This document shows, in pieces, positions 19,276-28,504 of a DNA stretch of 64,000 nt. The notes beneath the pieces are model-generated. The model did not search any database. It saw only the letters and a list, made by a program, of their open reading frames with translations, and was not told where the DNA came from. Location of the stretch: assembly GCF_003865135.1 (NCBI RefSeq), contig NZ_BHZC01000001.1, positions 1,612,001 through 1,676,000 of the forward strand, given 5' to 3'. This DNA comes from Streptomyces chrestomyceticus JCM 4735. Its GTDB lineage: Bacteria > Actinomycetota > Actinomycetes > Streptomycetales > Streptomycetaceae. Made by a program: the position numbers and the translations under genes. Each line of letters begins with the position of its first letter. The stretch's first letter is position 1.

Positions 19276-20150
19276 ATGGCGGCATCACTGGAGGAACTCG
19301 AGCAGCGCCTGTCCCACCTGCGCACCGAGCTGCGCGGTGCCGTGCGCGCACGGGACAAGGCCGAAACCGCGCGCATCCGTCGTGCGCTGCGCGAAGCCGA
19401 GGCCGCTTGGGAGCACGCCCTCGAGACCGAGGCGGAACCGGACGCCGAGGCATCCCCGGCCGAGTCCCCGGCGCCGCAAACGTCGGCAACCACAGGCGCA
19501 CCACGCCGCACGGAGCGCCCGACGCACGGCTCCATCCCGATCCGCGAACAGGTCCACCAGGCACTCACCCTGCTGGGCGCCCCTGCCGCCCCGAAGCTCA
19601 TCTCGTCCACCTACGAGGCGTTCTTCACCGAGTCGCTGGTCGCCACCAAACTCGCGTCCCTGCGCCGCGACGAGGAGCGATCCTTCACGGCACAGGGCTA
19701 TGCCCGCCCGTACTACATCTGCGCGGCACTGACCCACGACCGCCTGGTCCCCGCACGCGGACTCCTGTCCCTGTCCACCTGGCCCGTGGAGCGGCGGATC
19801 ATCGGCCCGCTCAGCCCCCGTGCCGACTTTCTCACCCACGCGGTGGGAACCGCCGAGCAGATCCAGCGACTCACCACCGCGGGGCATCCGGCCCCGACGC
19901 GGCCTGGCGGCTGCTGCGCCGTTTCGCCCTCACGATCCCGGGCGCCTACGACGCCGCGGCCCCGGAACCCGACCCCGCCCGCGTGATCGCGGCCGCCCAC
20001 GCCGAAGCGGCCGTCCACCAGCAGGAGGACGACCAGCAACGGCTAGCGGCCGCGCAGCGCGCCCGTACCCAACTCGCCGACGTGCAGCAGCTGTTCGGTG
20101 CGGCACCGATGCGTGACACCTTGCGCGATGCGAGTGGGACCCTGTCCTGA
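19276..20150 (+). CDS. Coiled-coil protein of unknown function (frameshifted here)
   Basis: The first ~205 codons read from ATG 19276: an N-terminal Glu/Arg/Ala-rich coiled coil (residues 5-55), a Pro/Thr linker, then a folded part with HQALTLLGAPAAPKLISSTY and ERRIIGPLSPRADFL. Near 19893-19900 the frame breaks. The natural continuation (AAWRLLRRFALTIPGAYDAA ... QLFGAAPMRDTLRDASGTLS) is in another frame ending at 20150. Adding one C in the C-run at 19893-19896 restores one protein of about 291 aa, so this is probably a sequencing error or a fresh mutation rather than decay. Function is unknown. It leads the plus-strand operon with a Cas4-like protein and an SF1 helicase. Confidence 0.65.
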
Positions 20151-20240
20151 CGACCCCTTCACGACGGCGATGACGTCAGACGCCTCGCACGCCGGTGAGC
20201 TCCCGAAGACGTACCCGAAGACGTTCCCGAAGTAGAGACG

Positions 20241-21359
20241 ATGCCCTCGCAGCAGTCCGAACCTCCCGACAACCGACTCGCGCGGCTGCGCGGACCAAAG
20301 CCCCCTCAGCCGTACACCGCCCGCAAGATCACCGCCCTGACCGCCAATCCCGCCTGCGCCCGCCGCGCCGTCCTCGACGCCGCCGGTGTGGACAAGGCGC
20401 TGCTCGCCCAGCAGGTCGGATACGAGCCGCGCTTCGGCCAGTCCCCCTTCGCTCTCGCCCGCGAACAGGCGTTCCACGGCCACGTGAAGTGGGGCAGCTA
20501 CGCCGAGCTCATCCGGCTGCTGCGCGAGCAGCTCTCCGTCCCCGTGGCGGAGGCCCATGTCACCGACCTCAACGAGGTAGGGGGCAACACGGCCCTGCAC
20601 CTGCGCGAGCGGGAGACCCGCCGCCTCATCGCGCACGTGGCCTCCGGCCAGGACGTACGGCTCATCCTCGACCGTCCCCTGCTCACCCTCGAAGTCGCCG
20701 GTCAGACGGCGTACTTGGAGCCGGACGCGCTCACCCACCGCATCGGGGGGAAGTTCCACGTCGTCCTCATCCGCTCGTTCGCGGCGATCGACGGCCAGGC
20801 CAATCCGACCGCCGTCGCCGAGACGGCCAAGCAGGCCGCGGTGTACGTCCTCGCGCTGCACCGCGCCTTCGAGACGGCCGGCCTGCCCGCCGAGCAGATC
20901 TCCCACGAGTTCCTGCTCGTCTGCCCCAAGGACTTCTCCAACCGCCCCTACGGCCGCCTGATCGACCTCCGGCAGGAACTCGACGCCCTCCAGTTCCAGC
21001 TCTCGCGGCTGCGGCGCGCCGAGGACCTCGCGGCCCAGCTCCCCGAGACGGCGACCCTGGACACGGCCCGAAGCGCGGACGAAATCTCCTCTTCCATAGA
21101 GGCGTTGGACGCGTCGTACACACCCTCCTGCCTGTCCTTCTGCGAAATGGCGCGCTACTGCCGCGACGAGGCCGACGAATGCGCCTCACCGGCCCGTCTG
21201 GGCAGCGGCGTGCGCAACGACCTGCCGGGCATCGACTCCACCCGCACCGCGCTCGACTACCTGGACGGCGTCGCCGCCCCCGGAGAGGCCGAGGCGGAAG
21301 CCGCCGACCTGCTGCGCGCCGCCGCCCGGCTGCGCCGACTCCGCCGGGGGGCCGCATGA
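20241..21359 (+). CDS. RecB/Cas4-like Fe-S protein, active site doubtful
   Basis: 372 aa. Cys39 near the N-terminus plus CLSFCEMARYC (297, 301, 307) and C314 at the C-terminal side resemble the 4Fe-4S ring of Cas4/AddB nucleases. The RecB-family QxxxY motif is present as QAAVY (198-202), and a PD lies at 161-162. The following strand HVVLIRSFAAIDGQ does not show the expected ExK, so catalysis may be lost or use unusual residues. It ends in an ATGA overlap with the next gene, so translation is coupled. The 90 bp before it contain a short tandem repeat (CCGAAGACGT). I infer a structural or DNA-end-binding partner of the SF1 helicase two genes downstream. Confidence 0.7.
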   Translation: MPSQQSEPPDNRLARLRGPKPPQPYTARKITALTANPACARRAVLDAAGVDKALLAQQVGYEPRFGQSPFALAREQAFHGHVKWGSYAELIRLLREQLSVPVAEAHVTDLNEVGGNTALHLRERETRRLIAHVASGQDVRLILDRPLLTLEVAGQTAYLEPDALTHRIGGKFHVVLIRSFAAIDGQANPTAVAETAKQAAVYVLALHRAFETAGLPAEQISHEFLLVCPKDFSNRPYGRLIDLRQELDALQFQLSRLRRAEDLAAQLPETATLDTARSADEISSSIEALDASYTPSCLSFCEMARYCRDEADECASPARLGSGVRNDLPGIDSTRTALDYLDGVAAPGEAEAEAADLLRAAARLRRLRRGAA

Positions 21360-22873
21360 GCGTCCTGTCCACCGTCGCGACGCTCACGGCCTCCCGCACC
21401 GGCCGTGCCGAACCGCTGACGACCGTCCGCCACCAGCACCTGGACGAGAAGCCGTTCGTCCTGGTGCCGCTCACCCTCGCCGGCGAGGCGTGCGCGCCCT
21501 TGGCCGCGCTCGCGGGTACGGACCCCGAGCACCCGACCCTCCTCACCGTCCGCCAGCCACGCAACCGTGCCGAACGCTTCCGGTTCGCCGAGCGCCTGGC
21601 CGCGCTCCTCCTCGCGTACATCGACGGGTGCCGGACGGAGACGGAGCCCTACACCGTCGGCCGCGGCAAGGAGAAAGAGGAACGCCTGCGCTGCCGGCGG
21701 GCCCCGCAGCTCCTCGTCCCGAACGGCGAGGGCATCTCGTACGTGCGCCTGCTCGGCCGGCTGACCAGGCTGCGCGCCACCGAGGGGCCGTACGCAGTCG
21801 ACCAGTCCGTGCCGACCCTCGGCAAGTGGCTGACCTGGTTCGCGGACCTGGCCGAGTTTCCGGACTCCGGTGTGCTCCTCGCGATGACCCGGCTGCTCGC
21901 CGCCAACTGGGCCACGGGCCAGAGTTCTTCCGAGGACTCCCACCTCGCGTCCCTGCTCGCCTGGATCGATCCGCCGGAGGGCAGCGACGGCGCGCGGGCG
22001 GCACGGGAGGCGGAGGACCCCGCCGTGTGGCCGCCGGCCGGTCCGTCCACGGACCCGGTCTTCGACCGGACCCTGCACGAGTTGATGACGCGCTACGACG
22101 AGGCGTCCGACGGCCGCGGACGCGAAGCGGTCGGCCGCCAGATCGACCGTGAGCTGAGCGGCCAGATGCTGCCCACCTGGCGGCTGATGTGGCGCGGCGT
22201 GGAGCTGCTCCGCGAGCTGCCGGAGGGCGCCCACGTCCCCGGCCGCTGGGCCCTCGACCGGCGCTGGTTCTCCGAGTACGCCGAGTACCTGGAGGCCGAC
22301 GGCCGCCCGCAGGCCCGCCGCGACCAGGCCGTCCGAGCCGCCCGCCGCCTGGCCCGGCTGGAGGATGCGGTCACCCGCTACGAGGCGCAGCGCGCGTACG
22401 ACGACCCGCTGGTGATGGCGGAGTACGAGCTGACCGGCGAGGCGTTCACGGGCACGGTCACGGCCAGGGACGGGGACCGCTTCATCCCCGGCGAGCGTCC
22501 CGGATCCCAGGTGTGGCGTCCGACGATCACCCTGCGCACCGGCACCGACGTCCGCGTCGATCTCGCGGTCGGCACGGAGGTGAAGTCCCCGGCCCGGCCC
22601 GGCCAGGAGGCCCGCATCCTCGAAGTCAGGCGGGAGGACGACGGCGGCCACGCCGTGGTGCTCCAGCTCAAGGGCGGTTTCGCGAGGAAGCGCACACCGC
22701 CGGCACCGCCCGGCACCCTCGCGGAGGCCGGCGAGGAGCTGACGTACACCACGCTCAACCCCACGGCCATGCCGTCCGCCCTGCCCGACGAGGAGAACAC
22801 CCCCTGGACCCACGGCGGTCCGCCGCAGTCGTACGAGCCCACCGACGAGGACGCAGAGGAGACCTGGGAGTGA
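21356..22873 (+). CDS. Unknown 505-aa protein of the plus-strand operon
   Basis: I do not recognise the family. The start is ATG 21356, overlapping the previous stop by 4 bp, and it ends in a GTGA overlap with the helicase, so it is co-translated with both. Residues 1-330 are mostly helical, with a motif-like RCRRAPQLLVPNGEGISYVR and a Trp-rich middle (LPTWRLMWRGVELLRELP). Residues 380-460 look like a small beta-barrel (GTVTARDGDRFIPGERPGSQVW ... VDLAVGTEVKSPARPGQEARILEVRR). The tail is acidic (PTDEDAEETWE). It could be an adaptor between the Fe-S protein and the helicase. No catalytic motif is apparent. Confidence 0.85.
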   Translation: MSVLSTVATLTASRTGRAEPLTTVRHQHLDEKPFVLVPLTLAGEACAPLAALAGTDPEHPTLLTVRQPRNRAERFRFAERLAALLLAYIDGCRTETEPYTVGRGKEKEERLRCRRAPQLLVPNGEGISYVRLLGRLTRLRATEGPYAVDQSVPTLGKWLTWFADLAEFPDSGVLLAMTRLLAANWATGQSSSEDSHLASLLAWIDPPEGSDGARAAREAEDPAVWPPAGPSTDPVFDRTLHELMTRYDEASDGRGREAVGRQIDRELSGQMLPTWRLMWRGVELLRELPEGAHVPGRWALDRRWFSEYAEYLEADGRPQARRDQAVRAARRLARLEDAVTRYEAQRAYDDPLVMAEYELTGEAFTGTVTARDGDRFIPGERPGSQVWRPTITLRTGTDVRVDLAVGTEVKSPARPGQEARILEVRREDDGGHAVVLQLKGGFARKRTPPAPPGTLAEAGEELTYTTLNPTAMPSALPDEENTPWTHGGPPQSYEPTDEDAEETWE

Positions 22874-24234
22874 CCGCCCTCCTTCCCGACACCGGGGAGC
22901 CCGAAGCCCTCACCCCCGGCGAACGCGCGGACCGGGCGGTCGCGGGGATCCTGACCAGCCTCGACACCGCGCCCGGCCGGGGCGTCGTGGTGGACTCGCC
23001 GCCCGGAGCCGGAAAGTCCACGCTGGTAGTGAAGGCCACCGGGCACCTGACGTCCGCTGGCCACCAGCTCATGATCGTCGCGCAGACCAACGAGCAGGTC
23101 GACGACCTGGTGGACCGCATCGCGCGGGAGCACCCCGGTCTGGCACTCGGCCGCCTCCACGCCAGTGGCCACGTCCTCCCGCCCCGCGTCACCCGGCACC
23201 CCAACGTGACCGGGAGCAACCAGGTGACGGACCTGCGCGACCTGCCCGTCGTGGTGTCCACGGCGAAGAAGTGGTCGTTCGTCACGCCGGACAAGTGCAC
23301 GCCGTGGCGGTGGGCCATCGTCGACGAGGCGTACCAGATGCGCTCGGATGGCCTCCTGGCGACGGCCCCGCTGTTCGCCCAGGACGACTCACAGGTCCTC
23401 TTCGTCGGCGACCCCGGCCAGCTCGACCCCTTCGCCACCGTGGAGACCGACCGCTGGCACGGCCTGACCTGGGACCCCCTGCGCAACGCGGTCGACGTCA
23501 CCCTTGCCCACAACCCCGACCTGCTCCGCCACCAGCTCCCCGTCTCCTGGCGGCTCCCGGAGACGGCGGCGCCCCTGGTCGAGGAGGCCTTCTACCCCTT
23601 CTACCGGTTCGTCCCCGGCACGACGGCACCGGAGCGCGTGCTGTCGTACGCCAGCCTGCCCCACGGCTCCGGCCCGCCGGACGACGTCCTCGCCCGGGCC
23701 GCCGACTCCGGCTGGGGCTACCTGGAACTCCCCGCCCGACACACCCTGGACCATGACCCGGAGGTGGCGGACGCCCTCGTGGCGACGGCGGCTCGGCTGC
23801 TGGAGCGGGGTGCGCTGGTCAACGGGGAGCGCCTGACCGCGGACCGCTTCGCGATCGGCACAGCACGCACTGTGCAGGCGGACGCAGTCCGCTCCCGCCT
23901 CGCTGCCTGCGGCCTGACCGGCATCACGGTGGACACCGCCAACCGCCTCCAGGGCCGCGAGTTCGACGTGACCTTGGTCTGGCACCCGCTGTCCGGCCGC
24001 CAGGACGCCTCGACCTTCCACCTGGAGACGGGCCGCCTGTGCGTCCTCCTCTCCCGGCACCGCTTCGCCTGCATCGTGGTGGCCCGCGCCGGCATCCGCG
24101 ACCTCTTGGACCAGCATCCGCGGAGCAATCTTGTGTACCTGGACGTACCGCCGAAGTTTCCGGACGGGTGGCGGGCGCATCAGGTGGTTATGGGGCGGCT
24201 GGAGCAGGGCGAGCACCGGGTGCGGACGACGTGA
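22870..24234 (+). CDS. SF1 (Upf1/Dna2-like) helicase
   Basis: 454 aa from GTG 22870. Walker A is SPPGAGKST (43-51), motif II is VDEAYQ (151-156), motif III is VGDPGQLDP, and motifs V and VI are TANRLQGREFDVTLVWHP and LCVLLSRHRFACIVVAR. This is a compact superfamily 1 core with little extra sequence, resembling AAA_11/AAA_12-type Upf1/Dna2 helicases. With the Cas4-like protein two genes upstream it recalls helicase-nuclease pairs (AddAB, Dna2). It is the last gene of the plus-strand operon. Whether it acts with the pPIWI-RE proteins encoded divergently is inferred from the shared promoter region only. Confidence 0.88.
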   Translation: MTALLPDTGEPEALTPGERADRAVAGILTSLDTAPGRGVVVDSPPGAGKSTLVVKATGHLTSAGHQLMIVAQTNEQVDDLVDRIAREHPGLALGRLHASGHVLPPRVTRHPNVTGSNQVTDLRDLPVVVSTAKKWSFVTPDKCTPWRWAIVDEAYQMRSDGLLATAPLFAQDDSQVLFVGDPGQLDPFATVETDRWHGLTWDPLRNAVDVTLAHNPDLLRHQLPVSWRLPETAAPLVEEAFYPFYRFVPGTTAPERVLSYASLPHGSGPPDDVLARAADSGWGYLELPARHTLDHDPEVADALVATAARLLERGALVNGERLTADRFAIGTARTVQADAVRSRLAACGLTGITVDTANRLQGREFDVTLVWHPLSGRQDASTFHLETGRLCVLLSRHRFACIVVARAGIRDLLDQHPRSNLVYLDVPPKFPDGWRAHQVVMGRLEQGEHRVRTT

Positions 24235-24313
24235 TCATGCACGAATAGGGTGCCAATGGCAGTGGAAGAATGTACGGTCCACGCAGATGTGGCCTGAGGG
24301 GGATACCTACCGC

Positions 24314-24433
24314 ATGGCAGTAGCAATCGACAATCCGAGCATTGACTTGCCGTACAGCGAGCGGGCCTGGCACTGGGAACTGGACGAACGAAGGCAGCCG
24401 ATGGGGGAACCACTTCCAACGGCCGCCGCCTGA
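24314..24433 (+). pseudogene. N-terminal remnant of a restriction-type helicase-nuclease
   Basis: A 39-codon ORF starting MAVAIDNPSIDLPYSERAW. The pattern xIxNPxxxxPYxEPxRHWxLDExGxPxG is the usual opening of large type III-like restriction/helicase proteins. Here it stops after GEPLPTAAA, where the family normally continues with GRRPS. I read it as the start codon end of a deleted defence gene left between the pPIWI-RE and SNF2 operons. A short leader peptide is the alternative. Confidence 0.4.
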
Positions 24434-24515
24434 GCCAGGTCCCCTGCCGTTCACCGGTAACCCGGTCGGAGCAGCGACAGTTAGTACACGTCTTCACCCC
24501 GGAGGTTCCGCTTTC

Positions 24516-27500
24516 ATGGTCCCCAGCGACACGGGCCGGACGATCGACCGGTTGCGCAAGCATCTGACCGGCGCCACACGCCTGGACTCGCTGTCTGAGT
24601 CGTTCTCCGTGTTCGTCTACGAGGCGCTTAAGGAGGAGTTGGTCAATGTCGACCTACGCCTGCTCCTGCACGGCCACAGTCTTGACGATTTCGCCCTGAA
24701 TGGCCTTGAGGAGGAGAACCTCCATCGCGCCCGGCTGGATCAGCACCGCGTTGCCCGCGTGTTCCTGACCTGGGCCGAAGAACATCTCCAGGCAAGGGCA
24801 CTGAAACGGCGCACGCGCGGTACCTGGACGAGCGTCGACGGGCCGTTCCCTTATGTCGTCGACGGCGCGGGCCTTGAGGCCGAGAGCCTCGGCCTGGTGG
24901 CGTCCCAGGACCTGTACTTCCCTCTGGAAACGACGGAAGCGGACAAGGTGGCGCAGGCCGTGGTCCGCTTCGAGCGGATGTGGCACGACGACGGCACCAG
25001 CAGTACCATCCAGCAGGAGTTCCTCAACGCCGCCCGAACCCTCTTCATGGACAGGGCACCTGAGTCCATCTACCTGCGCATCCTGACGTCCCTGTTCAAG
25101 GACTTCGTCGAGGAGGCCGGCGAGGAGACCGCTGAGCGAGGCAGAACGGGCTTCTACGACTCCGTCGTGTGGAAGAAGCTCTACAAGTTCCAGCGTGACG
25201 GCGTGCTCGGTGCGATCGAGAAGCTTGAACGCCATAACGGCTGCATCATCGCCGACAGTGTGGGCCTGGGGAAGACCTTCGAGGCCCTCGCCGTCATCAA
25301 GTACTACGAGCTGCGCAATGACCGCGTTCTCGTCCTGGCGCCCAAGCGGCTGCGGGAGAATTGGACCATCTACCGCGGCAACGACAGGCGGAATCCGCTG
25401 GCTGCGGACCGCTTCCATTATGACGTCCTCAACCACACCGATCTCAGCCGGACCGGCGGGCTGTCGGGGGACATCGACCTGGCGAACGTCAACTGGGGCA
25501 ACTACGACCTCGTCGTGATCGACGAGTCTCACAACTTCCGTAACAACCCTCAGGTCAAGGGACGAACGACCCGATACGAGCGCCTCATGGACGAGGTCTT
25601 CAGGTCTGGAGTGAGGACCAAAGTCCTCATGCTCAGTGCAACGCCCGTGAATACACGCTTGGCTGACCTGAAAAACCAGGTTCTGTTCGCCACCGAGGGA
25701 GACGACCAGGCACTGGCTTCGGACGGGATCAGAAGTATCGAGACCACACTGAACAAGGCACAAAGGCACTTCAACGAGTGGCAGCGACTCCCTGCGGCCA
25801 CTCGGAGTACGAAGTCCCTGGTCGGCACGCTCGGCATGGATTACATTCGACTGCTGGACCTGGTCACGATCGCCCGCTCCCGCAAGCACATCGAGAAATA
25901 TTACGGCACCAAGGACGTCGGAAGGTTCCCCGCCCGCCTGGCTCCCGTAAACCTCACCCCGCCCATCGACACGGCCGACATGATGATCCCGCTGGAGGAG
26001 ATCAACCGGTCGATCCTGCGTCTGAATCTGGCCGCCTACAAGCCCACCTCCTACGTCAGCGCCAAGCACGAGAGCAAGTACGCGGCCTTGTACGACCAGA
26101 GGGTGCGCACTGGCGGCCGACGCGTGTGGCGGCAGACCGACCGTGAGAACAACGTGGTCCACCTGCTGCGAGTGGGTCTGCTAAAGCGCTTGGAGTCCTC
26201 GGTCAACTCCCTGGGCAAGACGCTCGGCAAGATCCTGGCCACCGTGGAGGGCGCGATCGCCAGCATCGACGCCTACGAGGCGACCGGGGCCGAAGGAACG
26301 TCCATTGACAGTTTCGCCGACCTGGAGAAGATCGACCTGGACGACCCGCAGTTCGAGGACACCGTCGGCGGCAGCGTCAAGGTCTTCCTCGCTGACATCG
26401 ACCGGGTGCGGTGGCGGCAGGAACTCGAGCACGACCGGGACACCGTGGCCAGCCTGCTCGCCGAGGTGACGGCGGTCGACGCCGACCGCGACGCCAAACT
26501 GGCCGAACTCAAACGGTTCCTGCGCGACAAGGTCCAGCACCCCACCAACGACGGCAACCGCAAGGCACTGGTGTTCACCGCTTTCAGCGACACGGCCGAG
26601 TACCTCTACGAGCATGTGGCCCGCTGGGCTCGTGACGAACTGGGGGTGCACGTGGCCCTGGTCACGGGGCAGAGCACCCGGAGCACCCTCCCGATGAAGC
26701 GCGTCCATATGGTCGACGTCCTCACCGCGTTCTCACCGCGCTCCAAGGACGGGGATCCGGACGACCCGCAGATCGACATCGTGATCGCCACCGACACCAT
26801 TTCCGAGGGCCAGAACCTCCAGGACTGCGACACGGTGATCAACTACGACATCCACTGGAACCCGGTGCGCATCGTCCAGCGTTTCGGTCGCGTCGACCGC
26901 CTCGGTACCACCAACACGAGTGTTCAACTGGTCAACTTCTGGCCCAACATAGACCTGGACGCCTACATCAACCTCGAGGCGCGCGTGTCCAGCCGTATGA
27001 CCCTGCTGGACGTCTCCGCGACCGGTGAGGAGAACGTCCTGGACGTCACGTCCGGCGACATGAACGACCTCGACTACCGGCGCAAGCAACTGCAGCAGAT
27101 GCAGCAGGCCGCTCCCACCATGGAGGACCTCGCCGGCGGTCTGAGCATCACCGACCTGACGCTCTCCGACTTCCGCATGGACGCCGCGGCTCGTGCGCGT
27201 GACGAGCTTCAGGAGATCGCCGGGTGGCCCCTGGCCCTGTTTGGCGTCTCCCGCTTCGACAAGGCCCTCGCCGACGACGGGCTCGCTCCTGGTGCGGTCT
27301 TCCTCCTGCGTGTGCGGGACGACGCGTTCGCCTTCTCCGAGGGGTACCCGCTGGCGCCGTACGTGCTGGCTTACGTGACCGACGACGGCAGCCTCGCTCA
27401 CGAGATCGAGGAACCCAAGCTGGCCCTCGACGTCCTGCGCCACCACTGCCTGGGCATTACCGAACCCGACGCCGCCATTCTGGCGGAGTTCGACCGGATG

Positions 27501-27692
27501 ACCAGGTCGGGCAGGTCCATGAAGCACTACCGCGACCTCTTGGACGTGGCGGTCCGCGCCGCCTCAGGAAAGGCCGAAGAAAGCATGGTGGCCTCTCTCT
27601 TCTCGGCAGGCCCCTCACTACTGGGAACGGAGGCCGCCACGCCCGGCCTGGAAGCCGTTAATTTGATCGCATGGCTGGCGGTGCTGCCGTGA
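24516..27692 (+). CDS. SNF2-type helicase of a type III RM-associated operon
   Basis: 1058 aa, ATG 24516 with GGAGG 10 nt upstream. Residues 1-220 are a family-specific N-terminus. The first helicase domain has IADSVGLGKTFEA (near 245), VVIDESHNFRN (near 335) and LSATPVNT. The second has VIATDTISEGQNLQDCD (near 760) and IVQRFGRVDRLG. This is an SNF2-like superfamily 2 ATPase that moves along duplex DNA. It is followed without a gap by DUF4391, type III Mod and type III Res genes, a recurrent defence arrangement. Its G+C is lower than that of the flanking metabolic genes, consistent with transfer. Confidence 0.88.
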   Translation: MVPSDTGRTIDRLRKHLTGATRLDSLSESFSVFVYEALKEELVNVDLRLLLHGHSLDDFALNGLEEENLHRARLDQHRVARVFLTWAEEHLQARALKRRTRGTWTSVDGPFPYVVDGAGLEAESLGLVASQDLYFPLETTEADKVAQAVVRFERMWHDDGTSSTIQQEFLNAARTLFMDRAPESIYLRILTSLFKDFVEEAGEETAERGRTGFYDSVVWKKLYKFQRDGVLGAIEKLERHNGCIIADSVGLGKTFEALAVIKYYELRNDRVLVLAPKRLRENWTIYRGNDRRNPLAADRFHYDVLNHTDLSRTGGLSGDIDLANVNWGNYDLVVIDESHNFRNNPQVKGRTTRYERLMDEVFRSGVRTKVLMLSATPVNTRLADLKNQVLFATEGDDQALASDGIRSIETTLNKAQRHFNEWQRLPAATRSTKSLVGTLGMDYIRLLDLVTIARSRKHIEKYYGTKDVGRFPARLAPVNLTPPIDTADMMIPLEEINRSILRLNLAAYKPTSYVSAKHESKYAALYDQRVRTGGRRVWRQTDRENNVVHLLRVGLLKRLESSVNSLGKTLGKILATVEGAIASIDAYEATGAEGTSIDSFADLEKIDLDDPQFEDTVGGSVKVFLADIDRVRWRQELEHDRDTVASLLAEVTAVDADRDAKLAELKRFLRDKVQHPTNDGNRKALVFTAFSDTAEYLYEHVARWARDELGVHVALVTGQSTRSTLPMKRVHMVDVLTAFSPRSKDGDPDDPQIDIVIATDTISEGQNLQDCDTVINYDIHWNPVRIVQRFGRVDRLGTTNTSVQLVNFWPNIDLDAYINLEARVSSRMTLLDVSATGEENVLDVTSGDMNDLDYRRKQLQQMQQAAPTMEDLAGGLSITDLTLSDFRMDAAARARDELQEIAGWPLALFGVSRFDKALADDGLAPGAVFLLRVRDDAFAFSEGYPLAPYVLAYVTDDGSLAHEIEEPKLALDVLRHHCLGITEPDAAILAEFDRMTRSGRSMKHYRDLLDVAVRAASGKAEESMVASLFSAGPSLLGTEAATPGLEAVNLIAWLAVLP

Positions 27693-28459
27693 GTGGCATT
27701 CCCCACAAGTGCGCCGGTGCCGACCTGCTGGCTCTGCCCGAGAAGGCCCGGCAGCAGCAGCGTGTCGCGAAGAAGATGCTCGCCGCCCAGTTCGAGGATC
27801 AGACCCCCGCCGACGCCCGGCTACTGACCAAGGCGGTGGCCTCGGCGAACCTGGTCGGCATTTTACGCCCGGAGACCATACAGGTGCCCCGGTACCAGGA
27901 CGGCGAGCGTACTGTCGTCGACGTCCCTGTCCTCGAGGCCTTCCTGGCCGACAGGACCTCGGCATCCGACAGGACTCGCGTGGCCGAACTCGTCCATCGC
28001 AGCATGGCCAAGCCGGTGGTGCTGTTCGTGCACATGCCCGACGGCATCACGGCCCTCTCGCTGGCGCTCAGCCATGTGAGCCGCACAGACCCCACCAGGT
28101 CGACCTCCGTAATAGACGCGCACGTCATGGTGCCGACCAAAGGTATCGAACCGGGCGCCCTCCACCTCGACCGGCTGGACCGCACGGACATGTGGGCGCT
28201 GTACCGCGACCTCGTGCGGACCGCAGCCGCTGACGGCCGCCCTGCCGGCACTGCCCTGCGGGCGGCGGACGCGGTCGCGCTACGCCGACGGTTGACCGAC
28301 CTGGAGAGCGAACTGATCACGGTCGTGCGGGACGCGAAACGCGCGAGGAATCAGCAGCAGCGCATCGATCTGAATATGTCGGCTCGGACGCTACGTACAC
28401 AGATCGGTCATGTCAGAGGCACCCTATACAGTGCCGACGGCGACCATGACACCGCCTGA
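27671..28459 (+). CDS. DUF4391 protein
   Basis: 262 aa from ATG 27671. GTG 27689, which forms a 4-bp GTGA overlap with the upstream stop, is equally plausible and gives 256 aa (neither has a strong ribosome site). The opening LLALPEKARQQQRVAKKML and the KSVASANLVGILRPETI-like segment match DUF4391, a small family encoded next to SNF2 helicases and type III RM genes. The C-terminal third is a predicted coiled coil (DLESELITVVRDAKRARNQQ). Its biochemical role is unknown. Position between helicase and Mod suggests a subunit or adaptor of the complex. Confidence 0.8.
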   Translation: MAGGAAVSGIPHKCAGADLLALPEKARQQQRVAKKMLAAQFEDQTPADARLLTKAVASANLVGILRPETIQVPRYQDGERTVVDVPVLEAFLADRTSASDRTRVAELVHRSMAKPVVLFVHMPDGITALSLALSHVSRTDPTRSTSVIDAHVMVPTKGIEPGALHLDRLDRTDMWALYRDLVRTAAADGRPAGTALRAADAVALRRRLTDLESELITVVRDAKRARNQQQRIDLNMSARTLRTQIGHVRGTLYSADGDHDTA

Positions 28460-28504
28460 ACAGCTTGCAAATCATCACCTAAGCACACAAGGAAGACATC
28501 ACCC

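Noticed and set aside
20195..22873. 892-aa ORF spanning the Cas4-like and 505-aa genes
   Set aside because: Its first half is the out-of-frame shadow of the 372-aa gene; the real start is ATG 21356 in a 4-bp overlap.
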